NCBI RefSeq assembly: GCF_001425835.1
Contig: NZ_LMDP01000001.1
Location: 249,476 to 313,475 of the forward strand
DNA: 64,000 nucleotides
Source: Afipia sp. Root123D2
GTDB lineage: Bacteria > Pseudomonadota > Alphaproteobacteria > Rhizobiales > Xanthobacteraceae
Direction of reading: 5' to 3'
Shown: positions 1 through 8,209 of the stretch, one piece after another
How positions within the stretch are numbered: position 1 is the first letter of the stretch
How the letters are laid out: the number at the start of each line of letters is the position of its first letter
Position numbers and translations under genes: made by a program
Notes under the pieces: model-generated
The model's input: only the letters and a program-made list of their open reading frames with translations
What the model was told of the DNA's origin: nothing
Databases searched by the model: none

Positions 1-1746
1 ATCGACCGGCTTGAGGCGCTCAAGGTACCGCGCGTTGCGGTCATTCATGGCTTCTGTCTTGGCGGCGGTCTTGAAGTGGCGTTGGCCTGCGATACGCGTG
101 TCGCGATCGATGATGCGCGGTTCGGATTCCCGGAAGTGATGCTCGGTCTTCACCCTGGTCTTGGCGGCACCGTTCGCTTCACGCATCTCGTCAGTCCGGT
201 TGAGGCGATGACGATGATGCTGACCGGCAAGACCATCGATGCGCGCAAGGCGAAATCGCTGGGGCTGGTCGATGCTGTGACGCATGAACGGCACATCCGG
301 AGCGCAGTAAAGGACGCGGTTTTTGGCCGCTTGAAGCCTCACCGGCAGGGTGCACTGGCACGGCTGATGAATGTCGGCTTTGTGCGTGGATTGCTCGCGT
401 CACGGATGCGAAAGGAGGTGCGCAAGTCCGCGCGCAGGGATCATTACCCCGCTCCCTATGCGCTGGTTGATCTATGGGAGCGCCACGGCGGCGACCGGGC
501 GGCGATGCTCCGTGCGGAAAAAACGTCGTTCGCCAAGCTGATGGTAACGCCGACGGCGCAGAACCTGATTCGTGTGTTTTTCCTGCGCGAAGAGATGAAG
601 AAGCTCGCCGACGGCACGAATACCGTTAAGCACGTGCATGTCATCGGTGCCGGGGCGATGGGTGGCGATATTGCTGCGTGGTGCGCCCGTCAGGGTCTGC
701 GCGTGACGCTCGCGGACATGAAGCCGGAGCCGATCGCCGGCGCGATCAAGCGCGCCAGCGAATTGTTCGGCAAGATCATCCGCAAGAAGACCGAGGTGCG
801 CGATGCGCTGGATCGATTGATCCCGGATATGGACGGTGAGGGCGTGCGCAACGCCGATCTCATCATTGAGGCGGTACCGGAAAAGCTCGATCTGAAACAG
901 AAGGTCTATGCCGGGCTCGAACCGCGCATTAAGGCAGGTGCGATTCTCGCAACCAACACCTCCAGCATCCCACTGCAGGATTTGCGAACCACGCTGAAAT
1001 CGCCGCAACGTCTGCTCGGTCTGCATTTTTTCAATCCGGTGTCGCGGCTGCAACTGGTCGAGGTGATCAGCCACGATCAGGCCGATGCGGATGCACTCGC
1101 CATGGCGCGCGCGTTTGTCGGCGCCATCGATCGCCTGCCACTGCCGGTGAAAAGCTCGCCGGGCTTTCTCGTCAATCGCGCGCTGACGCCATACATGCTC
1201 GAGGCGATGGTGATGCTCGACGAGAAGATCGACAAGACGGTGATCGATGCCGCGGCCGAGAAATTCGGGATGCCGATGGGGCCGATCGAGCTTGCCGATC
1301 AGGTCGGTCTCGATATCTGCCTCGCGGTCGGCGATATGTTGCGCGCCAAGCTGGACAGTACACTGCCTCCGGCACCGGAATGGCTGCGCGAGAAGGTGAG
1401 CAAAGGCGAACTCGGGCGCAAGACCGGCAAGGGCTTTTATGAATGGAAGGACGGCAAAGCGGTGAAGGTAAAGACCGCAATCCAGCCGATGCCCGAAATG
1501 ACCGACCGCCTGATCCTGCCGATGTCGAATGTCTGCGTCGCCTGCCTGCGGGAAGGCATTGTCGACAACGCGGACGTTGTCGATGGCGCCATGATTTTCG
1601 GGACGGGCTATGCTCCGTTCCGTGGCGGGCCGCTGAATTATGCGCGCGCGCGCGGACCGCAGAATGTCGTGTCGGCGCTTGAAGCGCTCGCAGCGAAATT
1701 CGGAGACCGCTTCAAGCCGGACGCCGGTTGGGCTACCTTCACCTGA
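1..1746 (+). CDS. 3-hydroxyacyl-CoA dehydrogenase / enoyl-CoA hydratase fusion (5' partial)
   Basis: The frame is open from base 1, so the gene begins upstream of the window. The visible N-terminal part is a crotonase (enoyl-CoA hydratase) domain: the oxyanion-hole glycines lie in HGFCLGGGLEVALACD, and the glutamate-bearing FGFPEVMLGLHPGLGG segment follows. An NAD-binding Rossmann fold then starts at VHVIGAGAMGG (about bases 640-670), followed by the C-terminal 3-hydroxyacyl-CoA dehydrogenase domain containing LLGLHFFNPVSRLQLVEV and SSPGFLVNRAL. This order matches FadB/FadJ-type multifunctional beta-oxidation proteins, which hydrate trans-2-enoyl-CoA and oxidise the resulting 3-hydroxyacyl-CoA. 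The partner thiolase is not in the window and may lie upstream. The acyl-CoA thioesterase 26 bases downstream fits an acyl-CoA operon. The family call is secure; substrate chain length cannot be read. Confidence 0.95.
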   Translation: MDRLEALKVPRVAVIHGFCLGGGLEVALACDTRVAIDDARFGFPEVMLGLHPGLGGTVRFTHLVSPVEAMTMMLTGKTIDARKAKSLGLVDAVTHERHIRSAVKDAVFGRLKPHRQGALARLMNVGFVRGLLASRMRKEVRKSARRDHYPAPYALVDLWERHGGDRAAMLRAEKTSFAKLMVTPTAQNLIRVFFLREEMKKLADGTNTVKHVHVIGAGAMGGDIAAWCARQGLRVTLADMKPEPIAGAIKRASELFGKIIRKKTEVRDALDRLIPDMDGEGVRNADLIIEAVPEKLDLKQKVYAGLEPRIKAGAILATNTSSIPLQDLRTTLKSPQRLLGLHFFNPVSRLQLVEVISHDQADADALAMARAFVGAIDRLPLPVKSSPGFLVNRALTPYMLEAMVMLDEKIDKTVIDAAAEKFGMPMGPIELADQVGLDICLAVGDMLRAKLDSTLPPAPEWLREKVSKGELGRKTGKGFYEWKDGKAVKVKTAIQPMPEMTDRLILPMSNVCVACLREGIVDNADVVDGAMIFGTGYAPFRGGPLNYARARGPQNVVSALEALAAKFGDRFKPDAGWATFT

Positions 1747-1772
1747 GATATCGACACGACGGATCTCCTTCA

Positions 1773-2204
1773 ATGACAGATACATCGGTTCATGCCACCC
1801 CAGCCGCTGACACCGAGCCGAAGGGCGAATTGTCCATCCGAACGCTGGCGATGCCTGCCGACACGAACCAGAATGGCGATATTTTCGGCGGCTGGCTTCT
1901 CGGCCAGATGGACCTCGCGGGCGGGATTTTTGCCAGCAAGTACACTAAATCGCGCAGTGTCACTGTTGCCATCGAGGCTATGACCTTCCGCAAGCCGGTC
2001 TATGTCGGTGATGTCGTGTCGGTCTATGGAACGCTGGTCCGCATCGGCCGGACGTCGATCACGGTTCACGTTGAAGCCTGGGTGCAGCGGCGCAACGAGA
2101 GCAACAGCATTCTGGTGACTGACGGTAATTTCACCTATGTCGCAATCGACGACAGCGGTCATCCGCAGCCGATCAAGCGAGGCAGCGCCTCCATAACAAC
2201 CTGA
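1773..2204 (+). CDS. Acyl-CoA thioesterase, YciA/hotdog family
   Basis: The 143-residue product has the acyl-CoA hydrolase hotdog signature, with MPADTNQNGDIFGGWLLGQM near residue 27 followed by a conserved core ending in TDGNFTYVAID. Such enzymes hydrolyse acyl-CoA to free acid and CoA. The ATG at 1773 is chosen over an upstream in-frame start at 1728 because the latter lies inside the dehydrogenase gene, while a GGAT-type ribosome site sits just before 1773. It is probably co-transcribed with the beta-oxidation fusion gene. Length and motif are typical of the YciA group. Substrate preference is not evident. Confidence 0.92.
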   Translation: MTDTSVHATPAADTEPKGELSIRTLAMPADTNQNGDIFGGWLLGQMDLAGGIFASKYTKSRSVTVAIEAMTFRKPVYVGDVVSVYGTLVRIGRTSITVHVEAWVQRRNESNSILVTDGNFTYVAIDDSGHPQPIKRGSASITT

Positions 2205-2210
2205 CGAAAA

Positions 2211-2238
2211 AATCCCGGCTGCAAGGGCAACCGGGATT
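2211..2238 (-). terminator. Rho-independent terminator between convergent genes
   Basis: AATCCCGG and CCGGGATT form a perfect 8-bp stem around a 12-base loop. On the minus strand the stem is followed by six U (the A-run at 2207-2212), so it mainly serves the lytic transglycosylase gene. It could also stop plus-strand transcripts from the thioesterase gene. Confidence 0.8.
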
Positions 2239-2269
2239 CTCTGCTGGGCAGGTTAAATCGCCAAAATAC

Positions 2270-2752
2270 TCAGCGGCGGTGGTGACGATGATGGCGCCGC
2301 GCCGGGACTTCGTCGCTCACCGGCAGAAGGCTGAGCGGCGTCTGCTCTGCCCGGGCTTGCATCAGCCCCTGTCGTTTTGCGGCGTAATAATAGCCGCGGG
2401 CATAGTAAGACACCGCGCGATTGGCGTTGCCGTTCGCCACGCGATAGGCTCCGGCGAGATACTTCACCGCATAAGTCAGATTGGTCTCCGGATCGAGCAG
2501 GCCCTGCGCGGTTCCCGTGTAGCCAAGGCCGCGGGCGGTCTGCAGCTTGATCTGCATCATGCCGTAGTTGCCCGCATGGACGGCACGCGGATTGTAGCGG
2601 CTCTCTCGCATGATCACGCGATGGACGAGTTCGATGGGAACGCCATTGGCAGCGGCGTGGCTCGCAACCATGGCCTGATATTCGGCGGGCTGTGCCTGAG
2701 CGGATGAAATCATCAGTAACGCCGCAGCAGCGACGAGCAGAATGCGTTTCAT
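2270..2752 (-). CDS. Lytic transglycosylase (SLT domain), secreted
   Basis: A 160-residue protein with a clear signal peptide (MKRILLVAAAALLMISSAQA, cleavage before QPAEY). The SLT/goose-lysozyme-like fold is shown by the catalytic glutamate in RESRYNP (about E50) and the GMMQIKLQTAR segment, followed by conserved LLDPETNLTYAVKYLAGAYR. It should cleave peptidoglycan in the periplasm, leaving 1,6-anhydro-muropeptides. The C-terminus ends in a short Arg/His tail (ARRHHRHHRR). An AGGGA ribosome site lies about 9 bases before the ATG. The gene stands alone between convergent neighbours and ends in a good terminator. Confidence 0.92.
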   Translation of the reverse strand: MKRILLVAAAALLMISSAQAQPAEYQAMVASHAAANGVPIELVHRVIMRESRYNPRAVHAGNYGMMQIKLQTARGLGYTGTAQGLLDPETNLTYAVKYLAGAYRVANGNANRAVSYYARGYYYAAKRQGLMQARAEQTPLSLLPVSDEVPARRHHRHHRR

Positions 2753-2967
2753 GATGTCTATCCCTGATCAAATCATCCCGGGCGGGCGGCATCACCGGCG
2801 CGGGAACGAGGTGCGGCAACTTATGCGGCACATGAAAACTGCATACTCATTTGCGGGGATAATGTGGAGACATCGTGGCAGCCGAATTTGTCAGCGAAAC
2901 GAGTGGCTTATCGGGCCGGTCGGGTCGCTGACTACTGCGGGGCTGAATCGCTGCGAGTAGTGGGTCG

Positions 2968-4518
2968 TTACAGGTCGGGCAGCGCCGTAATGGCGACGTT
3001 GATCGTGCCGGTGGCTTCGGCCACCACCCGCAGCGTTGTGGAATCGAAGGCGATATCGCCGAGCCGAACGCCAGTCACCGCTGCATCGATCCGCAGCCCA
3101 TCATCATTCTTGCGGAAATCGGTGATGACGGCAGCGAGCTTCTGTTGAGCGCTGGCTGCGAGAGCCTTGAGGTCGATGGTCGCCCGTTCCTCCAGCGCAT
3201 GCTGGAGATACGGCACCGCCGCGCGAGCGGCGGCACCGAGCAGGCCGAAGGCCGCGTTCGATTCAACGGCGAGTTCGAGATCGGCCAGCCGCAACAGCTG
3301 CTTCTTCTGATCGAGCACCGGCCGTCCCCAGATGTGGATCGTGGCTTCACCGCCGAGGCCGAACCAGGATTTTTTCTCCTTCGCATTCACCAGCAGCGAG
3401 ATCAGCAGCCGATCGCCGGCGGCGTTGACGCTGGCGGCCTTGACTGTGACGGCAACGGCGCCGCTGCCATCGTCAGGAAATGTGCGTCCCTTGAGCTGCG
3501 CCTCGACGATCCGGCTGACCTCGGTGAAGGTCAGGTCGATCGGCACGCCGATGCTGACGTGTCCGTTATCGCGCGGTGCAACGATCTGCAGCGTCGATGG
3601 GAACGGACAGTCCGGCTTGGTTTGCCGTGCGGTGATGCGGGTCTCGGCCTGCAGGCCAACCATCAGCGTGACATTGCGCGCATCGACGCGCGGCTGGGCG
3701 GCCACCGCCTTGGTCGGCTTCATTTCAAGGAACAGCGGCGGCGCATCGGCATTGACCGGTGGAAGCGGAATCGTGCGGCACATCCTGGTCCATTCGCGGC
3801 GCGCACTCTGCTCGAGGGCGCGGTCACTGCGTAGCCGTTGCTGCAACAGATTGACCTGCTCGTTCACAGTCCGGTCCAGGACCGGCTTGACCTGCGCCGG
3901 CACTGCGACCCGGGCGCCGGCGACCGTGAGAGTGGTGTCGCCGAGATTGACCTGCGCGGTCAGTCTCGGATCGATGTGCCAATCGGTCAGGATTTCCGGG
4001 CGGGCCGTCATCGCGACATTTCCGCGGATGGCGGCGCTGGCATTGAGCGACTTGATCGACACGCTTCCGATCTGTTTGGCCGCGTTGCTGCCCAGAAGGC
4101 CTCCCAGCGCATCGCCGAGCGCACTTCCGGCTCCGGCCGACAGCGATCCCAGGACTGTCAGTTTGCCGTCAAGCGGCGTTGAAAGCGCCAGTGCGTTTTG
4201 CGCGCCATTGACGACGACCGGCCCTCGGGTGACGGTCCAGCTGATGTCGGCGTTCGACAGAATCTGGCTTACGGGATTCTCGGCCTTGCCGCTGAGATTG
4301 CGCGGTGCGGCGCGGTCGAGCGTATCGCGAATGGTTGTCAGAGCGATCGTCACCGGCGCGATGATTTCGGAATTGCGCGAAACGGGTGGCAGCGGCGGCA
4401 GTTTTGCCAGCACCGGCTTCTCGACGCCGCGCGGCCACAGCCAATCCATCGCTTTCAGGCTTGCGTAAAACGAAACGGCGAGGACCGCCAACCCGATCAA
4501 GATGAATTTCAAGCGCAT
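2968..4518 (-). CDS. DUF4403 family protein, membrane-anchored
   Basis: The 516-residue protein has one N-terminal membrane helix (about residues 4-20) and a short positively charged start. A Pro-rich linker (LAKLPPLPPVSRNSEI) leads to a long periplasmic region with repeated beta-rich segments. I recognise the overall pattern as DUF4403, a family found in envelope contexts with no established reaction. No catalytic motif is visible. It lies between a lytic transglycosylase and a sulfur-metabolism enzyme on the same strand, with about 100 bases to the upstream gene, so operon membership is unclear. The family call is by recognition and should be confirmed with a profile search. Confidence 0.75.
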   Translation of the reverse strand: MRLKFILIGLAVLAVSFYASLKAMDWLWPRGVEKPVLAKLPPLPPVSRNSEIIAPVTIALTTIRDTLDRAAPRNLSGKAENPVSQILSNADISWTVTRGPVVVNGAQNALALSTPLDGKLTVLGSLSAGAGSALGDALGGLLGSNAAKQIGSVSIKSLNASAAIRGNVAMTARPEILTDWHIDPRLTAQVNLGDTTLTVAGARVAVPAQVKPVLDRTVNEQVNLLQQRLRSDRALEQSARREWTRMCRTIPLPPVNADAPPLFLEMKPTKAVAAQPRVDARNVTLMVGLQAETRITARQTKPDCPFPSTLQIVAPRDNGHVSIGVPIDLTFTEVSRIVEAQLKGRTFPDDGSGAVAVTVKAASVNAAGDRLLISLLVNAKEKKSWFGLGGEATIHIWGRPVLDQKKQLLRLADLELAVESNAAFGLLGAAARAAVPYLQHALEERATIDLKALAASAQQKLAAVITDFRKNDDGLRIDAAVTGVRLGDIAFDSTTLRVVAEATGTINVAITALPDL

Positions 4519-4620
4519 GTCGCCCCCGGTTCGTTGAGGCCAACGATGCTATCGTCATGTGACAATGCGCGCCAGTCCTTAACGCATGCCGGTGTGAAGA
4601 CCGATTTCGGGTTCTGGTGT

Positions 4621-5667
4621 TTAAGGCGAGACGCGTGCGACCGGGCCGCCTGCCTTTTCCCACATGGCAATTCCGCCCTGGATATGACGGGCATTCGGCA
4701 GCCCGGCCTGTTGCGCGGCCTGCACCGCCATCGCGGAGCGCTCGCCGAACGCGCAATAGAACAGAAGCTGAGTGCCGGAAGCGACGCCGAGTTGATGAAG
4801 AATCCCGCCGGGCTTCACATTGTCCTCAAGGTCGGTGTATGGCGCGTGGACCGATCCCGAAATGATGCCGTGCCGCTCGCGTTCGCGAGGTTCGCGGAGA
4901 TCGATAAACACCACCCCGGGGCGCCCGATAGTTTCGATCGCCTGCGCCGCAGTCAGTGCCCAGCCACGCCGCGCCACTTCATCCTGAGCAAGGCCGACAT
5001 GCATGTTCGCCGGCACTGCCACGTCCATCATCTTGGGATTTGGCAAATGCAGATTCATCATCAGATCGACATATTGATCCACGGACTTGACTTGCAAACG
5101 CGGGTTGCAAGCCCGCTCCTCGCCGATAGTGGAGACGGTGTCGCCTTTGTAGTCGTGTGCAGGATAGATAAGAGTGCGGTCCGGCAGTTTCAGTAGCCGG
5201 TTGAAAATCGATTCATATTGCGCGCGAGGATCGCCGTTCTGGAAGTCGGTTCGGCCGGTGCCACGGATCAGCAGTGTGTCGCCGGTGAAGACGCGATCAT
5301 CCATCGCAAAGCTGTATGAGTCGTCGGTGTGTCCCGGCGTATAGAGGACATCGAGCGATACGCCTTCGATATTGACGCGATCTCCGTCGGCAACGCGCAT
5401 CGAGACCACATCGACGCCGCTCTGTTCACCCATCACGGTAACGCAATGGGTGAGATCGCGCAGCTTGCCAAGTCCGGTGATGTGATCCGCATGCAGGTGC
5501 GTATCGACGGCCTTGACGAGCTTGAGGTCGAGTTCGTGCAGGAGCTGGATATACCGGTCGACCTTCTCGATGACCGGATCGATGATCAGGGCCTCGCCGC
5601 CCTGACGGCTGGCGAGCAGGTAGGTGTAAGTGCTCGAGGTGGTGTCGAACAATTGGCGAAAGATCAT
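4621..5667 (-). CDS. Persulfide dioxygenase-rhodanese fusion (ETHE1-like MBL + rhodanese)
   Basis: A 348-residue, two-domain protein. Residues 1 to about 235 form an ETHE1-type metallo-beta-lactamase fold: THLHADH at 56-62, His113 in YTPGH, Asp130 in FTGD and His171 in YPAHD. His57, His113 and Asp130 match the iron ligands of ETHE1. Residues 240-348 form a rhodanese domain with an active-site Cys305 in FYCAFGERS, so both domains look catalytic. Known fusions of this kind oxidise glutathione persulfide to sulfite and transfer sulfur between persulfide and thiosulfate. No BigR-type regulator or sulfide:quinone reductase is adjacent, so its regulation cannot be inferred. Confidence 0.9.
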   Translation of the reverse strand: MIFRQLFDTTSSTYTYLLASRQGGEALIIDPVIEKVDRYIQLLHELDLKLVKAVDTHLHADHITGLGKLRDLTHCVTVMGEQSGVDVVSMRVADGDRVNIEGVSLDVLYTPGHTDDSYSFAMDDRVFTGDTLLIRGTGRTDFQNGDPRAQYESIFNRLLKLPDRTLIYPAHDYKGDTVSTIGEERACNPRLQVKSVDQYVDLMMNLHLPNPKMMDVAVPANMHVGLAQDEVARRGWALTAAQAIETIGRPGVVFIDLREPRERERHGIISGSVHAPYTDLEDNVKPGGILHQLGVASGTQLLFYCAFGERSAMAVQAAQQAGLPNARHIQGGIAMWEKAGGPVARVSP

Positions 5668-5855
5668 GACGTTCCGATTCTGCGGTGCGACTGAGTGCCG
5701 ACTTTATATCACCGTGTGGGGCGGTCCGCATGTCACGCCATCGCGAAAGGACGCGTTTGGCAACACCCTCGCTGGACATACGAGGCGCAGTCATTCATGG
5801 CGACAGTCACCGTTCACATGATCGGTCGAGAATTCGATTTCGTGGCCGGCTTGCC

Positions 5856-5939
5856 TCAGAAGATTCCGAGGATGATCGCGCCGACAAAAGCGATCGTCGT
5901 ATATGCGGCCACAACGCTCAGACTGCTGCCGAAAGTCAT
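5856..5939 (-). CDS. Small 27-residue single-pass membrane protein
   Basis: A short ORF encoding 27 residues beginning MTFGSSLSVVAAYTTIAF and ending GAIILGIF, almost all one hydrophobic helix. Support comes from a strong AGGGAG ribosome site 6 bases before the ATG on the minus strand and from the clean transmembrane composition. The longer in-frame ORF upstream (to 6308) overlaps the extensin-like gene and has ordinary shadow composition, so only this short version is credited. Function is unknown. It could be a small membrane-complex subunit or modulator. It faces the MBL-rhodanese gene in the same orientation, about 190 bases before it. Confidence 0.6.
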   Translation of the reverse strand: MTFGSSLSVVAAYTTIAFVGAIILGIF

Positions 5940-6138
5940 GGGACGCTCCCTGGTTCGCGCGGGTCGTCGCTGTAACGCGCAACGTAATGGAGCGTTCCCG
6001 GGGAAAAAAGTAAGCCATGCTGCTGCATCGGCTCCCTGTGGATAGCGGTGAAACACAGAAGCCGCAGCGTTATGGTTAAAAAACTTTGAAAAACAATGCG
6101 TTGAAGAGTCTTTAAGTTTATTGACCGAACGTGCCCGC

Positions 6139-7341
6139 ATGGCACGTCGAATTAGCTTGTGTGTTGTAGGTTCTTTGGTCCTCGTCTCCCTCGTGGGGTG
6201 CGGCCGCGGCTTTTTTACCGCGGAGCGCGAACCTTGGCGGGCAGAGGCCGAGATGGCATGCCTGAAATCGGGCGTAGTGAAGGAAAACGCTGATCTGGTC
6301 CGGATCAAGCCGATCGCGGGACCGGGCGTTTGCGGCGCCGAGTACCCTCTGAAGGTCGCAGCTCTCGGTGAAAGCAGCAGTTCATTTAGCTATGCCGAGG
6401 TAATCCGTCCGCCAGGCAGCGTCGGCAGCCAGCCGCGCTGGCCGGTCGCGCAACAGCCGCAGTCGTCATATGCCCGGCCGGCCTATCCACCGCCAGCTCA
6501 ACAGCCTTATCCGGCGTCCGGATCGGCGCAGTACAATTTGAATCCACCGGGTGGCCCGGTATCGTTGAATGCGCCGGGAATTCCTGCTTCCAACACCGAT
6601 GACGTCGAAGCCGAACCGCTTCCCCCGCCCGGCAGCGCGCCGTCTCAGCCTCGTGCGGGTTACAACGCGCAGCCCTATCCGCAAGGTCGCGACACCGCGC
6701 CTTATTCGCAGCCACGCCTCGGGCCCGCGCAGGGAAATTCGGTGGCGTCGTTCGGGCCTGTCGCATTGAAGCCGGCGGCGACACTGGCGTGTCCCATCGT
6801 GTCGGTGCTCGATCGCTGGCTGACGGAAGCCGTGCAGCCGGCCGCGATGCGCTGGTTCGGCGCGCGTGTCGTGGAAATCAAGCAGATCTCGGCCTATTCG
6901 TGCCGCGGCATGAACGGCAACCCGCGCGCTCATATCTCCGAACATGCGTTCGGCAACGCGCTCGATATCGCAGGATTCACGCTGGCGGACGGGCGTTACA
7001 TTTCCGTACAGCATGGCTGGAAGGGTTTGCCGGAAGAGCAGGGCTTCCTGCGAGATGTCGAAGGCGCGGCCTGCCGGGAATTCACCACCGTGCTGGCGCC
7101 GGGCGCCAACATCTATCACTACAACCACATTCACGTCGATCTGATGCGACGTTCGTCCGGTCGTTCGATCTGCAAGCCGGCAGCCGTGTCCGGTGAGGAA
7201 ATCGCCGCGCGTGCGTCAGGCGGCCGTTACGCCGGCCGCGATGCTGGCGTCACCGGCTCGCTCGGCGGACGCAAGCTCAGTGCGAAGGCCCGCGAGGCTG
7301 CCGACGACGAGGGCATCGAGGACGAGTCCCACATTCGCTAG
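6139..7341 (+). CDS. Extensin-like C-terminal domain lipoprotein (predicted peptidoglycan peptidase-like)
   Basis: A 400-residue product. Its N-terminal signal ends in a lipobox LVGC (Cys21), so it is probably a lipoprotein. Residues about 75-210 are low-complexity Pro/Gln/Ala-rich linker. The C-terminal domain resembles Extensin-like_C, with SEHAFGNALDI and HYNHIHVDL, which recreate the SxH...D...HxH metal-ligand pattern of M15-type D-Ala-D-Ala carboxypeptidases. A role in cell-wall cleavage is an inference from that pattern. The ATG at 6139 is preferred because it places the signal peptide correctly. A TTG at 6121 is possible, and neither has a clear ribosome site. Confidence 0.85.
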   Translation: MARRISLCVVGSLVLVSLVGCGRGFFTAEREPWRAEAEMACLKSGVVKENADLVRIKPIAGPGVCGAEYPLKVAALGESSSSFSYAEVIRPPGSVGSQPRWPVAQQPQSSYARPAYPPPAQQPYPASGSAQYNLNPPGGPVSLNAPGIPASNTDDVEAEPLPPPGSAPSQPRAGYNAQPYPQGRDTAPYSQPRLGPAQGNSVASFGPVALKPAATLACPIVSVLDRWLTEAVQPAAMRWFGARVVEIKQISAYSCRGMNGNPRAHISEHAFGNALDIAGFTLADGRYISVQHGWKGLPEEQGFLRDVEGAACREFTTVLAPGANIYHYNHIHVDLMRRSSGRSICKPAAVSGEEIAARASGGRYAGRDAGVTGSLGGRKLSAKAREAADDEGIEDESHIR

Positions 7342-7375
7342 TGCGCAATGCGCCGCCGCAACCAGAGCCGTGTGA

Positions 7376-8008
7376 TTATTTCCGGCGGTAGCCTGCGAGA
7401 AACAGGCGCATGGCGCTCTTGACCACCGTTTCGATCTGCGCGGCGGTCGGCGCGGGTTTGGCCTGAAAAATGTAGGGCTGAAACAACGTCGCCTGGCACA
7501 TCATCATGAACTGCGCAGCCGCGAGCTGGCTATTATCGATGGTGAGGTCGTTTTCCTTCGCCCTCGCATCGAGATAGCCCGCGAGGCGGTTGATGGTATG
7601 GGCCAGCACGCGCTCGTAGAAGCGCCGGCCGAGTTCGGGCTTGCGTTCGGCAATCGCCATCACGGTTCGGACTGCTGAGCCGCCGTCAGGCCGGCACAGC
7701 ACTTCGATATAGGCCCGGCCGAAATTCTTCAGCGTTGTTTCCACGTCCTTGGTCGGATCGAAATCGAACGCGAATTTGCCCTGCTCGAGACACTCCTGTT
7801 CGACAATGGCTTCGAACAGGGCGTTCTTGTCGGCGAAATAAACGTACAGAGTGCCCTTGGAGACGCCGGCGGCCCGCGCGATCTCCCCCATGCTGGCTCC
7901 GTCGAAGCCCAGCTCCATGAACACCCGGCGTGCGCCATCGAGAATCTGGCGGCGCTTGGCGTTGTCATCTTCGCCGGATGGGCGGGTGAGCGGAGCTGAA
8001 GCAATCAT
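7376..8008 (-). CDS. TetR/AcrR family transcriptional repressor of the adjacent efflux pump
   Basis: An N-terminal helix-turn-helix (RRQILDGARRVFMELGFDGASM through AAGVSKGTLYVYFADKNALFE) is followed by a ligand-binding helical domain with no recognisable ligand signature. With the ATG at 8008 the protein has 210 residues, normal for TetR. A GTG at 8092 extends the frame, but it lies only 4 bases from the palindromic operator and upstream of the transcription start predicted from the minus-strand -10 (TAATTT at 8100-8095), so it is unlikely to be used. It is divergent from the EmrA/EmrB-like genes across a 37-bp palindrome, the standard arrangement for autoregulated pump control. Confidence 0.92.
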   Translation of the reverse strand: MIASAPLTRPSGEDDNAKRRQILDGARRVFMELGFDGASMGEIARAAGVSKGTLYVYFADKNALFEAIVEQECLEQGKFAFDFDPTKDVETTLKNFGRAYIEVLCRPDGGSAVRTVMAIAERKPELGRRFYERVLAHTINRLAGYLDARAKENDLTIDNSQLAAAQFMMMCQATLFQPYIFQAKPAPTAAQIETVVKSAMRLFLAGYRRK

Positions 8009-8095
8009 TCGTTTAGCCTGCTTTTGAATATCCCTTGTATGGGCACGCGGCGCCGATGTCCCGGGCGGTGTCGAATTGTATGGTCCGCTCACTTA

Positions 8096-8132
8096 AATTA
8101 CCATTGACCGAACCGTTCGGTCAATGGTAATT
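8096..8132. promoter_or_regulatory. Perfect palindromic TetR operator with overlapping divergent promoters
   Basis: Two identical 17-base arms, AATTACCATTGACCGAA and TTCGGTCAATGGTAATT, flank a CCG spacer. Each arm carries a TTGACC -35-like hexamer (plus strand 8104-8109, minus strand 8124-8119). A TAAT-type -10 sits about 18 bases downstream in each direction (plus TAATTA at 8128-8133, minus TAATTT at 8100-8095). Repressor bound here would block both promoters at once. The symmetry is read directly; the promoter assignment is inference. Confidence 0.85.
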
Positions 8133-8209
8133 ACTGTCACCTTGGGGCTGCGTGCGCCCCGATTGTTGTTTTCGGCTGGAACGATCGCCGGAACGAGAGG
8201 GAGGCCGAA

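Noticed and set aside
472-1785. Long minus-strand ORF (437 codons) across the beta-oxidation gene
   Set aside because: It lies antisense to a gene with full family motifs and its product is Arg/His-rich with no recognisable motif. It is a GC-rich shadow frame.
6072-6079. ATGGTTAA, reverse of a CtrA half-site, upstream of the extensin-like gene
   Set aside because: An 8-base match occurs by chance too often and no second half-site at N7 spacing is present.
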